Below the pieces are notes generated by a model, which saw only the letters and a program-made list of their open reading frames with translations, made no database searches and was not told where the DNA came from. 64,000 bases of DNA from Aphelocoma coerulescens (lineage: Eukaryota > Chordata > Aves > Passeriformes > Corvidae), in contig NC_091033.1 of NCBI RefSeq assembly GCF_041296385.1, forward strand, positions 15,334,501 through 15,398,500, given 5' to 3'. Positions 12,441-23,719 of this stretch are shown here, piece after piece (position 1 is the first letter of the stretch; every line of letters starts with the position of its first letter). The position numbers and the translations under genes are program-made.

Positions 12441-15400
12441 AGCCCCGGCTCTTGATGGATTCCTGTTTGGAGTGCGCCTCACAAAGCCACTCTGCATCCA
12501 CCCTGGGCTGGGAACCACTCTCTCCTTCTCCTGCTTAAAAATACATCCACATAAAATGTGCTTTAAGAATCCCTAAAGGTTCATTAATGTCACAAGCAGG
12601 GGAGGAGAAAAGAGTTGGAAGGTCTTGAAGTACATGTCGGAAACACTCCAGAGAAAACTGTAAATGCTGCTGGGATGAACTGCAGGCTCTGGAGGATCAG
12701 CCGTGCTGGAAGACTATTTATTTTCCAGTCTATTTTAAACACTGGACTGTTTCAGATAAGAGTTGCCTGTGGTGGCAGACAGGATCGTGGGACTGGTGTG
12801 CAGGAACTCATGCCAGATTCATTTCTGGGGAGTATTTCCTCCCTGCCTTGATAAATCTGCCTTGTCTGCTATACCAGGTTACTTCCTTTGGAGTTCTCTC
12901 TCCTTATTATTACTTATTAAAGTTGCCTGCAAATAGCACTTGGGCTTCATGCAACATCCTGTACAACAATTCATCCTTCTCGTTATCTCAAAGCTGACAA
13001 TTCCCACCAGGGCCAGAGAGGGTGGGTGGAAAAATGCCTTGAGAAGAAACAGAAATGGCCATCCCTTCTTGCAAGGCTGAAGAAACCACACTGGGGAGGC
13101 TGGAAAGGGCAGGAGATAAGTGGGGACTTCCCCCTTCGAGGACAAAACCATGAAGGGGAAGAAAAGAAGAAACAAAGCCGGCAGCACCAATGAGTGTCTT
13201 CCCCTTGCCCACTGGTGCTGGGGTCCTGGGCTGGTGTTCAGAGGGGTCAGCGAGCCCCCTGCGACCTGACCTTGCGAACTGCCCCCCTTTGCCTAGATCT
13301 TATCTAGGAAACGGTGCTCAGGTTACACAGCTCTCCGTGCAGGGCTTCCCCTGCAGACTGAACCCCCCTCTTCGCTCCGCACCTCCCGGCACGGCCGCGG
13401 GGGGAGGCCCGGGCAGGGCCCCTGGACTTTGAAACTCTGCTGCACCCCTTGCTGCAGGGAGGAGATGCAGTGTCCCAGTGACCAGGGCTGAGTGCAGGGA
13501 CAGCTCTGGGGAGCCTCATTCCTGCAAGTGGGCTGCAAATGGCATTAGCTGGGGATGCTGTGCTGGAGCTGCTCTGGGGATGGCTCTTCTTGTCTTCCTG
13601 GCCTCCAGGGTTTCATCCCTGGCAGCATGAGCCATCGGGTTGCAGCTCCCAGCCCTCATCTCACCCAGTTCTCTCAGCTTGATTGAGCTGAAAAGTCCAG
13701 CTTGGCTCCCGCAAGTGTGGGGTGCTGCCATCGGGGAGCTGCAAGGCTGTATGAGCCCATTTCCACCCTGAGCATCACTCGTGGGGACACAGCAGCAGCT
13801 CCCCTGGCCCCATCCTGCCAGCCCCCCCAGCCCTGGCCATCTGGTCCCTCCATTGACCTGCAGCCTGAGCCATCCCTCCCTGAAGCAGCCTTTGCTCAGG
13901 CACATGCCCTCAGTCCTTGGTCCGGGCACCACAGCCCTGCTCAGGGGACAGCACTGCCCTGCCCATGTGGGCTTAATCACGGAGCATCTGCTTCCCATTG
14001 CAGCCGCCCAGGGCAGGTTTCCCTGGCAGCCTCCTGCAAGGGTGCTAATTTTATGTACACAGGCTCATTCAGCATGGAATCAGGAGAGCTGGGCAGCAGC
14101 AGGGGAAGGGGGGCCCTGCCCTGGGCAGGGGGAGTGGGGCAGAGGGGGCCAAGGTGATGCACAGGGAGAGAGGCTCCTCCTCCCACTGGGGCTATGGGGA
14201 AGCTGGAAGCAAGTCTCAGAGACACTTGGCCCGGCACAGCAGCATGGAGGGGGGCCAGGGACTATTTTCGGAAACCTCGCTCATGGTAACATCCCAAGCC
14301 CGGGGTAACACTAACCCGGAGTCGCTGGCACAGCCTGACCCGTCCCAAAGCTGCAGGGTTTGCGAGACGGCTCCTCGTGTGTGGGGATGGGCAGCCCCAG
14401 CGCCAGGCAGGAATCTTAACTAGCACTTCCCAGCCACAGCTCCTAGAAATGGCAAATTCTGCTGGTGCCAGACGACGGATGACTCCTCCAGACGTCTTGG
14501 AGAAGCCTCTGGAAAACTGTCTCTTCAAGGGAGCTCAATTTTGGCTTTCTAAATTGAGGCTCCCCAAATTGCTTTTGGAAGCATTAGCCATTATTATTTT
14601 CCTTCTGTTTAATCACAGTATTTTCCCTGGTCCTCGGTGATAACAGACATCCAAGACCTTCATGCTCCCCAGGAGAGGCTGCACACTGTCACCCCCCCCA
14701 GCTCCCACACTGTGACAGTCCCCATCACTGTGCCAGTGCTGCCATAACCCCTGGTCCACAGGCAAGGACAGGTGACACCGAGCAAGAGACTGTCCAGTCT
14801 GCCCTTGGCAAGGGGCAGGGAGCACTGCAAACCCCGGCTCCGCTGCAAACCCACCGGGGAGCTCAGTGCCGGGGGTGCCGGGGGCCCACAGACCTGGCCG
14901 AGTGCCTGCCTGCAGGATGAGTGACAAGGAGGTGGCTGTGACAGGGTGGGAACAAGCCCATCCCCATGGCCAGGGGCTGCTGACAGCAGCACGTCACCCT
15001 CTGAGAGCCCTTCAGCTGTTCAAGGAAAACCTCAGAGCACTTTGATCTGTGCCGGGGCTCCTTGATGTAAAGCAGGCACTGTGTGATGGTGGCTGTGGGA
15101 TGAGCCCTTCAGCCACCGACTCTCCCTCCTGGGGAGCAGTGGGGCTGCCCTGTGGCACTGAGCAGTGCTGGCCTCGCCAGCAAGGCCTGAGGGGGCACCT
15201 GAAATGCACATGCACGAGCAGGCAGGGCTGCGTGGGGATCAAAGGTCATGGAGTTCTCTGCTTTAGGGGATGCTTTGCATCCACCTCTGCCCTCCCTTGC
15301 GGAGACACCAAAGGCCATGGCAAACCTCTGTGGTGTGGGCTGGGGTCAGATCCTGCTCAGCAGCGCATCCCAGACCCAGCACCAGGAGCCTGGCTGCAGG

Positions 15401-17929
15401 CTGACAGACCTTGCATCATCCAACCCATCTAATGGGGGAAAATGGGGCACAGGAAGCAAAAAGCCAAACACAGAGCAGGTGGGAAAGCTCAGGTCTCTGC
15501 CTCAGAACAAGATCATGTTGGCGAGATCCCACACAGCCCAACAGCAGCTGGACCCTTCTGAAGAGGCCATCATGGTGCAGTTGAAATCCTCCCTGCAACC
15601 TGGCACCATGGCTGTTTGAAACAACCACAGGTGGCACCTCCCTGGGTGGGCACCAGCTCACATCTCCATCCTCCACCAGAACCAGCGAAGCCCTGACCCA
15701 CAGGTACACGGGGCCAGCAGGTCCCAGGCGTCCCCATGGGGCTGCTGGAAAGGGTCCCTGGGAGGGCCGTGGTTCTGGTCCTGGTGCCCCTTCTCATCTT
15801 CTGGCTCATCTGCTGTGTGCACCAGATCCCCAGCACCAGGCTCGGAGGCTCCTTGGGGTTGTGATGTTCCCCACCATGCACGGAAAGGAGCGCACGTGGA
15901 GATGATTGCCGAGGATGCAGAGTGGGTGTCAGAGTCGGAATATGATACCTGCACTCACCCAGCTGCTCTCTGCTCTGCTGGCCTGCCCTCCCTCAGTGCC
16001 ACGTGGTGCTTCTGCAGGTGTCTCCCATCCAAGGCTCCTGCTGCAGTGGGAACAGCTCCTGTGCCCGGGAGCCCCAGCCCCGGGCTCCTGGCAGGGACTG
16101 CTCTCAGCACGCCCACGCTGGGCTGGCCGGGAGGGTGTGTGGGGGAATGCACGGGGGTGGGGAGGGGAAGGCTGGGGGTGCCCCAGACGTGGCCACGTGT
16201 GAGCGGTTCCTTGGCACACGTTGTGCCAGGGACCATAGCTGCTCTTCCCTTGTTGGTGTCTCTGGCCCTGAGCCGGAGCATGCCAGGAAAAGCTTCCTGC
16301 TTCTGAGCTCACAGCCTCCCCCACGCTCCCTCCCACCACCCTTTATTTATGGGACAGCTATTTCCTTTCGGAGAAAAGTAGCCAGCAGTATGGAATGGCA
16401 AAAGGGTTTGAATGAAAACAAGGTGTTTGCTTAAAATGCGGAAGATTTGAAGTTTCCGACGGGTGATGGTGTGTGACATCCCAGCCTTTCCTCTCTCCCC
16501 AGCAGCAGGCAAGGAGTGTCCCACAGGCACGTGCCAGTTGCCGTTTTGACTCCCGGGATGCTCTGAAGACCATTTGAAGGAAACCATTTGCCATCTTCCA
16601 CAGCATCTGCATTCACAAACTCACGTTCAGGTCCTCATCTGAGTCACAACTATCAATAGCTGTGAATTTTTCCAGCAAGTGCAGGCCCCACGTTGCTGCC
16701 CTCCAGCTCTGTGGAAGAGATGATGGAAGGTTATTGCTGTAAAGTGAGGTTTAGGGGGAAAAATTTAGATGATATTGATCACAGACAGCAGCTGCTGCAA
16801 CCAAGGCAGTAAACTTTCCTGCCCCAGTACTTCTTTTGACATAAAGTAACTTCTGTCTTAAGCTGAATCTTTCAGAAGTCTGAGCAAAGGTTATTTTTTT
16901 ATGGGATGGGGAAGCCCAGCTCCTCCCATGGCAGCATGGCATGAAGGGGGCACCCAGCTGATGCTCTGGGGTCGGTGGATGTGTGTGGATGAGGCGCCTG
17001 CAGGCTCTGGTAGGTTGAGGCCCCAAGTCATGGGGCCACAGTTGAGGATGCTCTGGCCATCGTGGTGGGGGGGACTCGGGGAACCAGGTCCCTGCAGGAC
17101 TCCACAGGCTTTGAAGCCAACTGGACAGGCAGGACACAGGGAATATTTCCAGCACTGTGGTGCTAACCCGGTCTGGGCTGGGAGCTCCGTGCACCTCTGC
17201 GTTTGCTCTGTCCCCACCTCGAGTGGCAGCAGATACCTTTACAGACAGAGGAAGGGCTCTGTGTGCTTCCTGCCCCTCTGAGTCGCGAGTCGCCGGCAGG
17301 CAGGGCAGCTCCCGCGCCAGCTGCTCGTTCCCTCAGTCCCTGACATCCTTTCCTGACACACATCGGCTTCCTGCGTGCGGCTCTCGCACCACTTCCTACT
17401 CTGCTTCAGTTTCCACCCAGCACTGCATGTCACAGAGTGTGTGGGGGAGGAAATAAAAGAGAAATAGAATGAGTAGCTTTTCCTTCTGGCCCCCTGTGGC
17501 CCGAAACGAGGTGTGGGCTGGGCAGGCAGTGCCCGTCCTCACAGCCGGTCCCACAGGAGCTTCCTTGGCGTGGGCTCACATCCAGCGGGGTGGGGAGAGG
17601 CCATGTCCTGTGGTCACTGATGGCTTGACACCAAAACTCACTTGTTCCCTGATTCATAGCCTGATTTCTGAGAAGGGCAGGTGCTCTGCCCTCCCCACCA
17701 TCCCTGAGCTGCTGGGGCTGGGTGCTGCCACCCCTGTCATGGTTTTAGGGTGGCAGGAGGCTGCCCTTGCCACGGCAATAGGATCACTCCCCCCTCTGCC
17801 CGCTGCAGGGCCACTCTCCAAAACCACTTTCTGCCTCATCAGGAAAGTGGGAAAAGCGATCAGTGGCTCTAGCCCTGGCTTTAGAAAGTGGATTAAGGCC
17901 AGTGAATAGGAACTGTCTCTCTAATGAAG

Positions 17930-18260
17930 TGCTATTACCAACAGGCTAATTGAGTAATGACATAATGCAGGCCCTTGAAGCTCTTTATAACGGGCCATGA
18001 CTCCGTGCCACAACACGCCGCCACTTCCTCGCCCTGCCCCGCTCTGCCTCCAGCACATCGCGGCAAAGGAGGCTCAATGTGCAGCACCGTCCTCCCGGAG
18101 CGGCCACAGACAAAGTGTCGCCAGCATAACTCTGCGTGGAAAATGCAGAGGTGGAGGGAAACCCGGGCTAATTAGCTCGGGAGCCGCCAATCTCCTCCAT
18201 GTGAAATGTGAGCCTTTTTATTGGGAAAAGTAAAACAGGCCTCGCATTGCTTTCAGAGAG
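17930..18260. promoter_or_regulatory. Candidate enhancer with homeodomain-type sites, about 4.4 kb downstream of SNAI1
   Basis: A block with several TAAT-core motifs (GCTAATTGAGTAATGACATAAT from about 17945, the palindromic CTAATTAG at 18168-18175) and CCAAT on both strands near 18188 and 18220. Composition differs from the flanking GC-rich repeats-free DNA and there is no open frame of interest. The position downstream of a developmental transcription factor gene makes an enhancer role reasonable, but this is inference. Confidence 0.28.
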
Positions 18261-18819
18261 CCCAGTAAAACAGAAGGTGACCCATACATATGCATGCCAT
18301 GCTAGATTTAAAATACTTTCTGATGATTTTCTAGGCAGATCTCCAATAAGTTACAGCACAGCATTGCTGTTGTAGAGCAGTCGGCACAGGCTGGTGGTTC
18401 CTTCTGGCACCTCTTACTGTGGAGAGGACACAGTCACTGCTGTGCGTGTGCTGCTGGCTCCTATGCCAGTGTCCATCCTCAGGTAAAGAAATTTAACTTA
18501 CCAGCTTTGTGGCAGGTGGCTGAGCCTTTGCTGTGGCCCGGTGCAGCCCTGTGCTGTGGTGGGCATCACCCCATGCCCTTGTCCTGCTGCTCTGGGGGCA
18601 GGCAGGGGGCACTCGCTGGGAGAGGTGATGCCCAGAAAGGCAAGTGCAGACAGTGCAAGGCCACAGTGATTCTGCCACCCAGACCACCTGCACCCACAGG
18701 GAGACAGCACCTTTATTTCAGTCCTCCAGCCTCAGAGCCCTTCCCCAGGGCTGCCTGGCTCTCTCCTGCATTTGCTGTGCTTTACCTGCACGGGAAGACT
18801 CGCACCTCCCCAGCCCCAT

Positions 18820-18910
18820 GCTATCAATTCACCATCCGATTAAAGATTAATTTGAGATTATTGCTCATGTCAAGAGCGCAGAGGCAGAAAAACAATAGCT
18901 ACACCTGCAG
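18820..18910. promoter_or_regulatory. Candidate enhancer with bicoid/OTX-like and SOX-like sites
   Basis: Contains GATTAAAGATTAATTTGAGATTA (three GATTA cores, about 18837-18859) followed by AACAATAG at 18891-18898. The three GATTA cores and the SOX-like site sit within about 70 bp, more than the surrounding DNA shows. No gene or repeat explains it. Motif evidence only. Confidence 0.22.
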
Positions 18911-19959
18911 CTTGTTTGTGAGCCCTGCTCCTTATGGCGAGCTGTTAATGGACAGAGGCTTTCACCAGGACTGCCTGTTGACAGGCTGAGCCCTACACCG
19001 GCACCTGCTGCCCGTCCACACAGGGAAAACCTCACACACCTTCCAAGGGCTCCTGCATCCATCCCAGCCCTCTCAAGTGGGAAACCTATGTTGTCTCTGC
19101 TGATCACCCCTCAAGCCATCCCAGCTTCTGCCACGAAGCTCCGATCATTTCCTTCCCCAAATCAGGAACAGCCTCCCAGTGATTGGCTTCAGTCGGGGCC
19201 TTTCCCTGGATTCTGCCCGGTTTCTGTTTGTTTGCTCAGCTTTCTCTAGCTAAGGTTAGAGCCAAAAGGAGAATTAGGCCCCTATACTTTGTAGGGGCTG
19301 AGCTTTGGCTGCCTTCTCTGTGGGCTGCATGCTCAGATGCTGGAAGTGCTCCTGTAGAGGCTGTGCGGGATGCAGGAGATCACAGAATCATGAGGAGAAC
19401 ATTTCTGTCAGACAGGTTTGCAATGACAGGAGAAGAAAGCGGAAATTTTTTGTTTTCTACTGCCCTGGAGGTGGGAAGAGGCATTCTGGGGGGCCCCAGA
19501 GCTCTTCTTCATCCTCACAGCACAAGGACCAGGTGTGCCTTGTGCCTGTCCTTGGGAGAGATGGGGACAGAAAGGGGTGAAAAAGAAAATGTTGGGAACT
19601 GCAGCCCCCAAACGACTGAGGAGATGAAGCTTAGCCTTCACAAAGGTGGCTGTAATCCTCCTGCTTCCCTTCTCATCACGTCTGGGATGCTCCAGATGCT
19701 TGCAGAGACAGGACAGGATGAGTTCAAAGGGTGGCAAGGAAGCTTTAAAGCCCCTTTTAACCCGGTATCTCTACATGGGTCTGTCCCAGGGGGCACCCGC
19801 GGCAGGGTGGGTTTCCCAACACCCTTAATTCTACATCGTGTCAGGGAGGGGGGAAAACACTAGCTCTCTCTGGGAAGAAAAGGCACTTTGTGGTTTCCCT
19901 GGAGCCTTTGAAAGGGCTCCAGGAGCTATGGGGACGTACGTGCTGGTTTAAAGGTCCCG

Positions 19960-20240
19960 TGGAGTTCCGTGGAAATTAAACAGCGGAGTTCAAACGCTCG
20001 ACACCGCGGCCGTGCCACCGCCCGGGGAGCGCGGCAGCCCCGGAGCCGGCACCGCCCGCACCCCGGACCGGCCCGGCCAGCGGGGCCCCGCTACCTGCCG
20101 GGCGCTTGATTGAATCCCGGCTTTTACGAGCGCTGACACCGTAATCTGTTACAGATGGTCACACAAGGTGGTCACCAAATGGTTCCCCCGCTGATCGCCG
20201 GCTGCTCCCCGCCCCCGCTCCCACCCCAAAGTGCAGCCTG
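19960..20240. promoter_or_regulatory. Isolated CpG-rich island in gene-free DNA
   Basis: From about 19985 to 20110 the sequence is strongly CpG-rich, then moves through GCTTGATTGAATCC and CTGACACCGTAATCTGTTACAG, a motif-rich transition, into ordinary DNA. Such an unmethylated-looking island without a coding exon can be a lncRNA promoter, an orphan CpG island or an enhancer. No transcription unit can be defined from the sequence. Confidence 0.3.
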
Positions 20241-22574
20241 CGCTACCTGGCTGAGCCCAGGGCGGCGGCTTTACGGGATTTTGGTTCCTGGGCCATTAAA
20301 ACTGAGACGGAGGGAAGTTGCTGAGCTTTTGCCATGGACCCCAGGCTTCGCTGAGCAGCTCTGGTCGCCCGGGTGAGCACAGGGGACCAAGGACAGGGCA
20401 CCACGGCACTGCTGCCAGGGATGCTGCTCTGCGGCTTTCCTTCAGAAAATGAAACGAAAAAGCAATTGCGACTCGTCCTCAGGCCCAGCTCCCGGGTGCA
20501 TTTCTCCATCACAGAGCCCCAAAGGTCTGCAAGGGCAGAGAAAGGCCAGGAGGGATACCCCTTGTCTGCAGCTGGCTTGAGCTGGACCCAAGGGTGTCCT
20601 GGCCATGGTCCTCAGCCCACTGCTCACCCCAACATCCCTCAGGCAGAAAAAAGAAATACTTTTGCAGTAGCAAATTGAGCAGCTGGTCAGAAAAGGAGAG
20701 ATCTGGAGCACATTCATCACCCTGCAACGGGACAGCAGCTGGCCAGACCTGGGCGACACCTGGGGAGGTCTGAGGCACTGTCCCAAGGGGCGGGACATCA
20801 CCTGAGCAGCCGTGTCCCCAGGGCACAGGGCAGGGCAAGAAGCAGATGCAGAAGCAACCCAAGTGCCAGTGGGCTGTGCTTTTGTGATTCAGAACAGGCA
20901 GCATTTCTTGTTTCCAGTGTTTTAAGGCTGCATTTGTGTTTGAATGCCAGCGGGATTTGTCGGTCGAGCCTAGGCTGCTCTCCACCCGGTTTATACCTTC
21001 CCTCTAAAAGCCTGGCGTCCCAGCCAGGCGCTGGACAAAGCCAGGAGCACAACTGAGAGCAGCAAAGCTCGCTAAAGAGGAGGTTTCTCACAGCTCTCAC
21101 CGCCGGCCTGACCAATATTAGTTGAAGCCCATTGAGAGGGAGCTGGCAGGGGTCCCCGGTGGGTGCCAGTGCGGGGATGCAGCAAGAGCCCGAACGACAC
21201 GGGAAAGGGGCAGGGTCGCCATGTGGTGACAGCCCTGGCACACGTGGGCGGGGACAAAGCACAGCCGGTGCAGGGCCCTGATGCGGCTGTCGGAGCTGCA
21301 AAGCCAACCCCGGTTGGCCTGCCAGGGCTGCTGCTCCCAGCGCACCCACTCCTCGACCCTCCTTTCCAGCTCCTGCAGGTGGTCCCTTCTCAAGATTGGT
21401 CTCTTCCCCTCCCCCCTCCTTTTTTTTTTAACTATTTAGCTGCTTTTGCGGCTCCAGGATTTTATGGATGGAAAGCTGAAAGTAATTAGTGCCCCTCCCC
21501 CGCTTCCTGTTGGGAAAAGGAAGAAAAGCACACACAAGAGCAAACCCAAAACTTCCTGCCCTGCTTAATAATCGAGTAATGAGTCCAACTCGGCTGGGAA
21601 AGTCAGTTTATACCGGGTGAGCTCTTAATTAAAGAAGGGCCGAGCAGCAGCTCTGCTGACTTTTACAGCTACACACATCTTCCTGCCCTGAACAGCCCCT
21701 GGGAGAGGCGCAGGGAGCCGGACGGCCGCGGGCTGCAGGGGGATGAGAGTTCGAGGACGCGTGCCCTTTTATTCCCTGGTCGAAAGCAATGACCGGGAGA
21801 TGGAGGAAATGCGGAGAGAGGACAAAAATCCAGTCCCTGGGGGAGGCAGGCAGTAAGCCTGGCTGCAGACTCTGAAGCACCCCGAATTGGAGCGGCTGGG
21901 AAGGTGCAAGGCAGGTGGTTTGGGGCATTGGGAGTTTCACTATGGAAATCCTGGACGCAGACACTGGAGTATCCCGCAGCACCCGCCCCTGGTGCCCCCC
22001 AGGTGAGGGACAGCCCCTCCTGTGCGTGCTGACGAGCTCTGCGGTGACAAGAGGATGTGTCAGCTCTGCTGCCGCGCCACCCACATCGGGTCACCCACGC
22101 TGGTGCTGGAGGCGTCCCTGGAGAGGCTCGGGATCCTGCCAGAGGCAGCTCCGCCACCCCAGAGGAACAGTGCCCTGTGCTGTGGCGTGGACCTGCTCCC
22201 CAGGGAATGCTCAGGGATGCGGGCAAGCCACAGGTGCTCCAGCAGCTCCAGGGGGATGCCAGCACCCACCCGGGCAGGCTGAGAGGGACAAGGCAAGACC
22301 TTGTGCTTTCCCACATGGAGCCTGAGAGATCCACTGCACCCCCAGCCCGCACCACGGCACAGCTGCCCCAGCCTTTGGCAGGAACTGACTCAGCCTGACT
22401 GTTCCTCTCCCGAGAGGCAACTGCTCCACACGTTCCCTCCTGCAAATGCCCCTTTCTAGTCACCTGCAGCCAGAGGCCAAGAGCACCAGGTGGGAGGAGA
22501 GCTGAGCCCAGCACCCTGGTCTGCACAGCACTCCCCTCTTACAGCTGCATATTCACCCCAAGCACCCACAAAAC

Positions 22575-23719
22575 CGTATTATAAATTAACCATTTTATTG
22601 AATATCAATAAACTGTATATAATTATATAAAAAGTTTCATCAGTACAAAATTGTGGCACAAAAATATAAATACCAGTGTACCTTTGAAATGTAAACATCC
22701 TCTTTGTAATGATTCCATGAAAACAATGTCCAAAGAAAGATGCATTCAGGAGGCACCTGTCAATACCCATAAAGAGGGCTTTTGGCACACACCTGTCGAT
22801 GGACAGCCTTGGGACAGGCCACCATTGTATCAGCTGACAAGTGCCTGCTATTAGTCACAGTTCTCTTGAAAAGCAGTTGTTAAGAGTCATTTTAACAGGT
22901 GCTTGAGTGCATAGCTGCTCTGTAAACAGGGCTGGGGTTTGAAATGGCTACCCCTGCCTTTCATGGACACTGTTAATCTCGCAGGCATTGCAAATTGTCA
23001 TTGTGCTGGGGAGAAGCAGCTGCTTCACAACTACTGGGATACTGTATTATTGCATAGTTACACCTTCTACAGGCGGGGTATATACACTCGGGGTATGGGG
23101 GGAGTGTCTTGTCCTTCATTAAAAAAATACTGGTTCTTAGAAGCTACCAAGTGGTTATGGTGTTACAAAAACAAAACAAAACAAACCCAACACAAAACCC
23201 CCAACCCCCCCAAGCTACATGGTCGCAGTGTTCAATACCGGCACGGGGCCGAGGGTGCAGGTCCAGCCCTGCAAGGTGCCGAGTGCCTCTGGCAAGGGGG
23301 GGCACCTGCTGAGGGGCTGGGGCAGGACCGTGACCTCCGAGTTTCACACACTCGGCACCGAGTCCAGGTCTGCACCCCCAGATGCTAGGAGGGGAGAAGT
23401 GGTCACAGCACCAAGCCTGTCTGAGTCCAAGCAGTGTTTGGACAAAGCTCTCAGGCACATGGTGGGGTTCTTGGGATGTCCTGCACAGGGCCAGGAACTG
23501 GACTTGATGATCCTGATAGGTCCCTTCCAACTCAGCATATTTTACAATCAGGCTCTTGCATTGCACTGGAGGCACCACGTGAGGAGTGTGAGGGTCTCAG
23601 GGGCCAGAGTAGCAGTGTCCAGCCCGGTGCACACTGCAATGGTGATGGAGGAAACTAACTCCTACAGAAACTGGTTATAATATAAGTATTTGTGATGAGA
23701 GGCCAGGAGAGAGGAGTCC
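22575..23719 (-). other. SNAI1: SNAI1 3'UTR
   Basis: Follows the SNAI1 stop codon on the minus strand. A canonical AATAAA lies at 22599-22594 (minus strand), in AT-rich DNA, so cleavage is expected around 22575-22580, giving a 3'UTR near 1.1 kb. The UTR contains an A/T- and C/A-rich simple tract (about 23167-23215) and an antisense CR1 tail. The end point is predicted from the polyadenylation signal alone. Confidence 0.7.
23480..23555 (+). mobile_element. CR1 LINE 3'-tail fragment in the SNAI1 3'UTR
   Basis: The stretch reading TTGATGATCCTGATAGGTCC then CTTCCAACTCAGCATATT is the characteristic end of avian CR1 elements, where the terminal ATTCTATG-type repeat has decayed to ATTTTACAATC. It is in plus orientation, so it is antisense to SNAI1 and, if the predicted polyadenylation site is right, is transcribed within its 3'UTR. 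Only the 3' tail is present, as is usual for 5'-truncated CR1 copies. Confidence 0.8.

Larger units (their letters stand above)
1..22574. other. Intergenic region downstream of SNAI1; no gene recognised
   Basis: I see no coding exon chain, RNA gene or intact mobile element here. The open frames present are short, lie in GC-rich DNA, often overlap on both strands, and none reads as a known domain. In human the SNAI1 neighbour on this side (PEDS1/UBE2V1) is some distance away, so a long gap is expected. The stretch alternates between GC-rich DNA with a few CpG-dense patches (about 3420-3570, 7040-7270, 19985-20110) and AT-rich blocks with homeodomain-, SOX-, FOX- and GATA-like motifs. Those blocks could be enhancers of SNAI1 or of a gene outside the window. 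An unannotated lncRNA cannot be excluded without transcript data. Confidence 0.7.

Noticed and set aside
19379..19400. CR1 tail (CACAGAATCATGAGG)
   Set aside because: Only about 12 bases resemble the CR1 terminus and the following sequence does not continue the match.
21669..22526. 285-codon minus-strand frame downstream of SNAI1
   Set aside because: No domain, no start context, and competing frames on the opposite strand; GC-driven.
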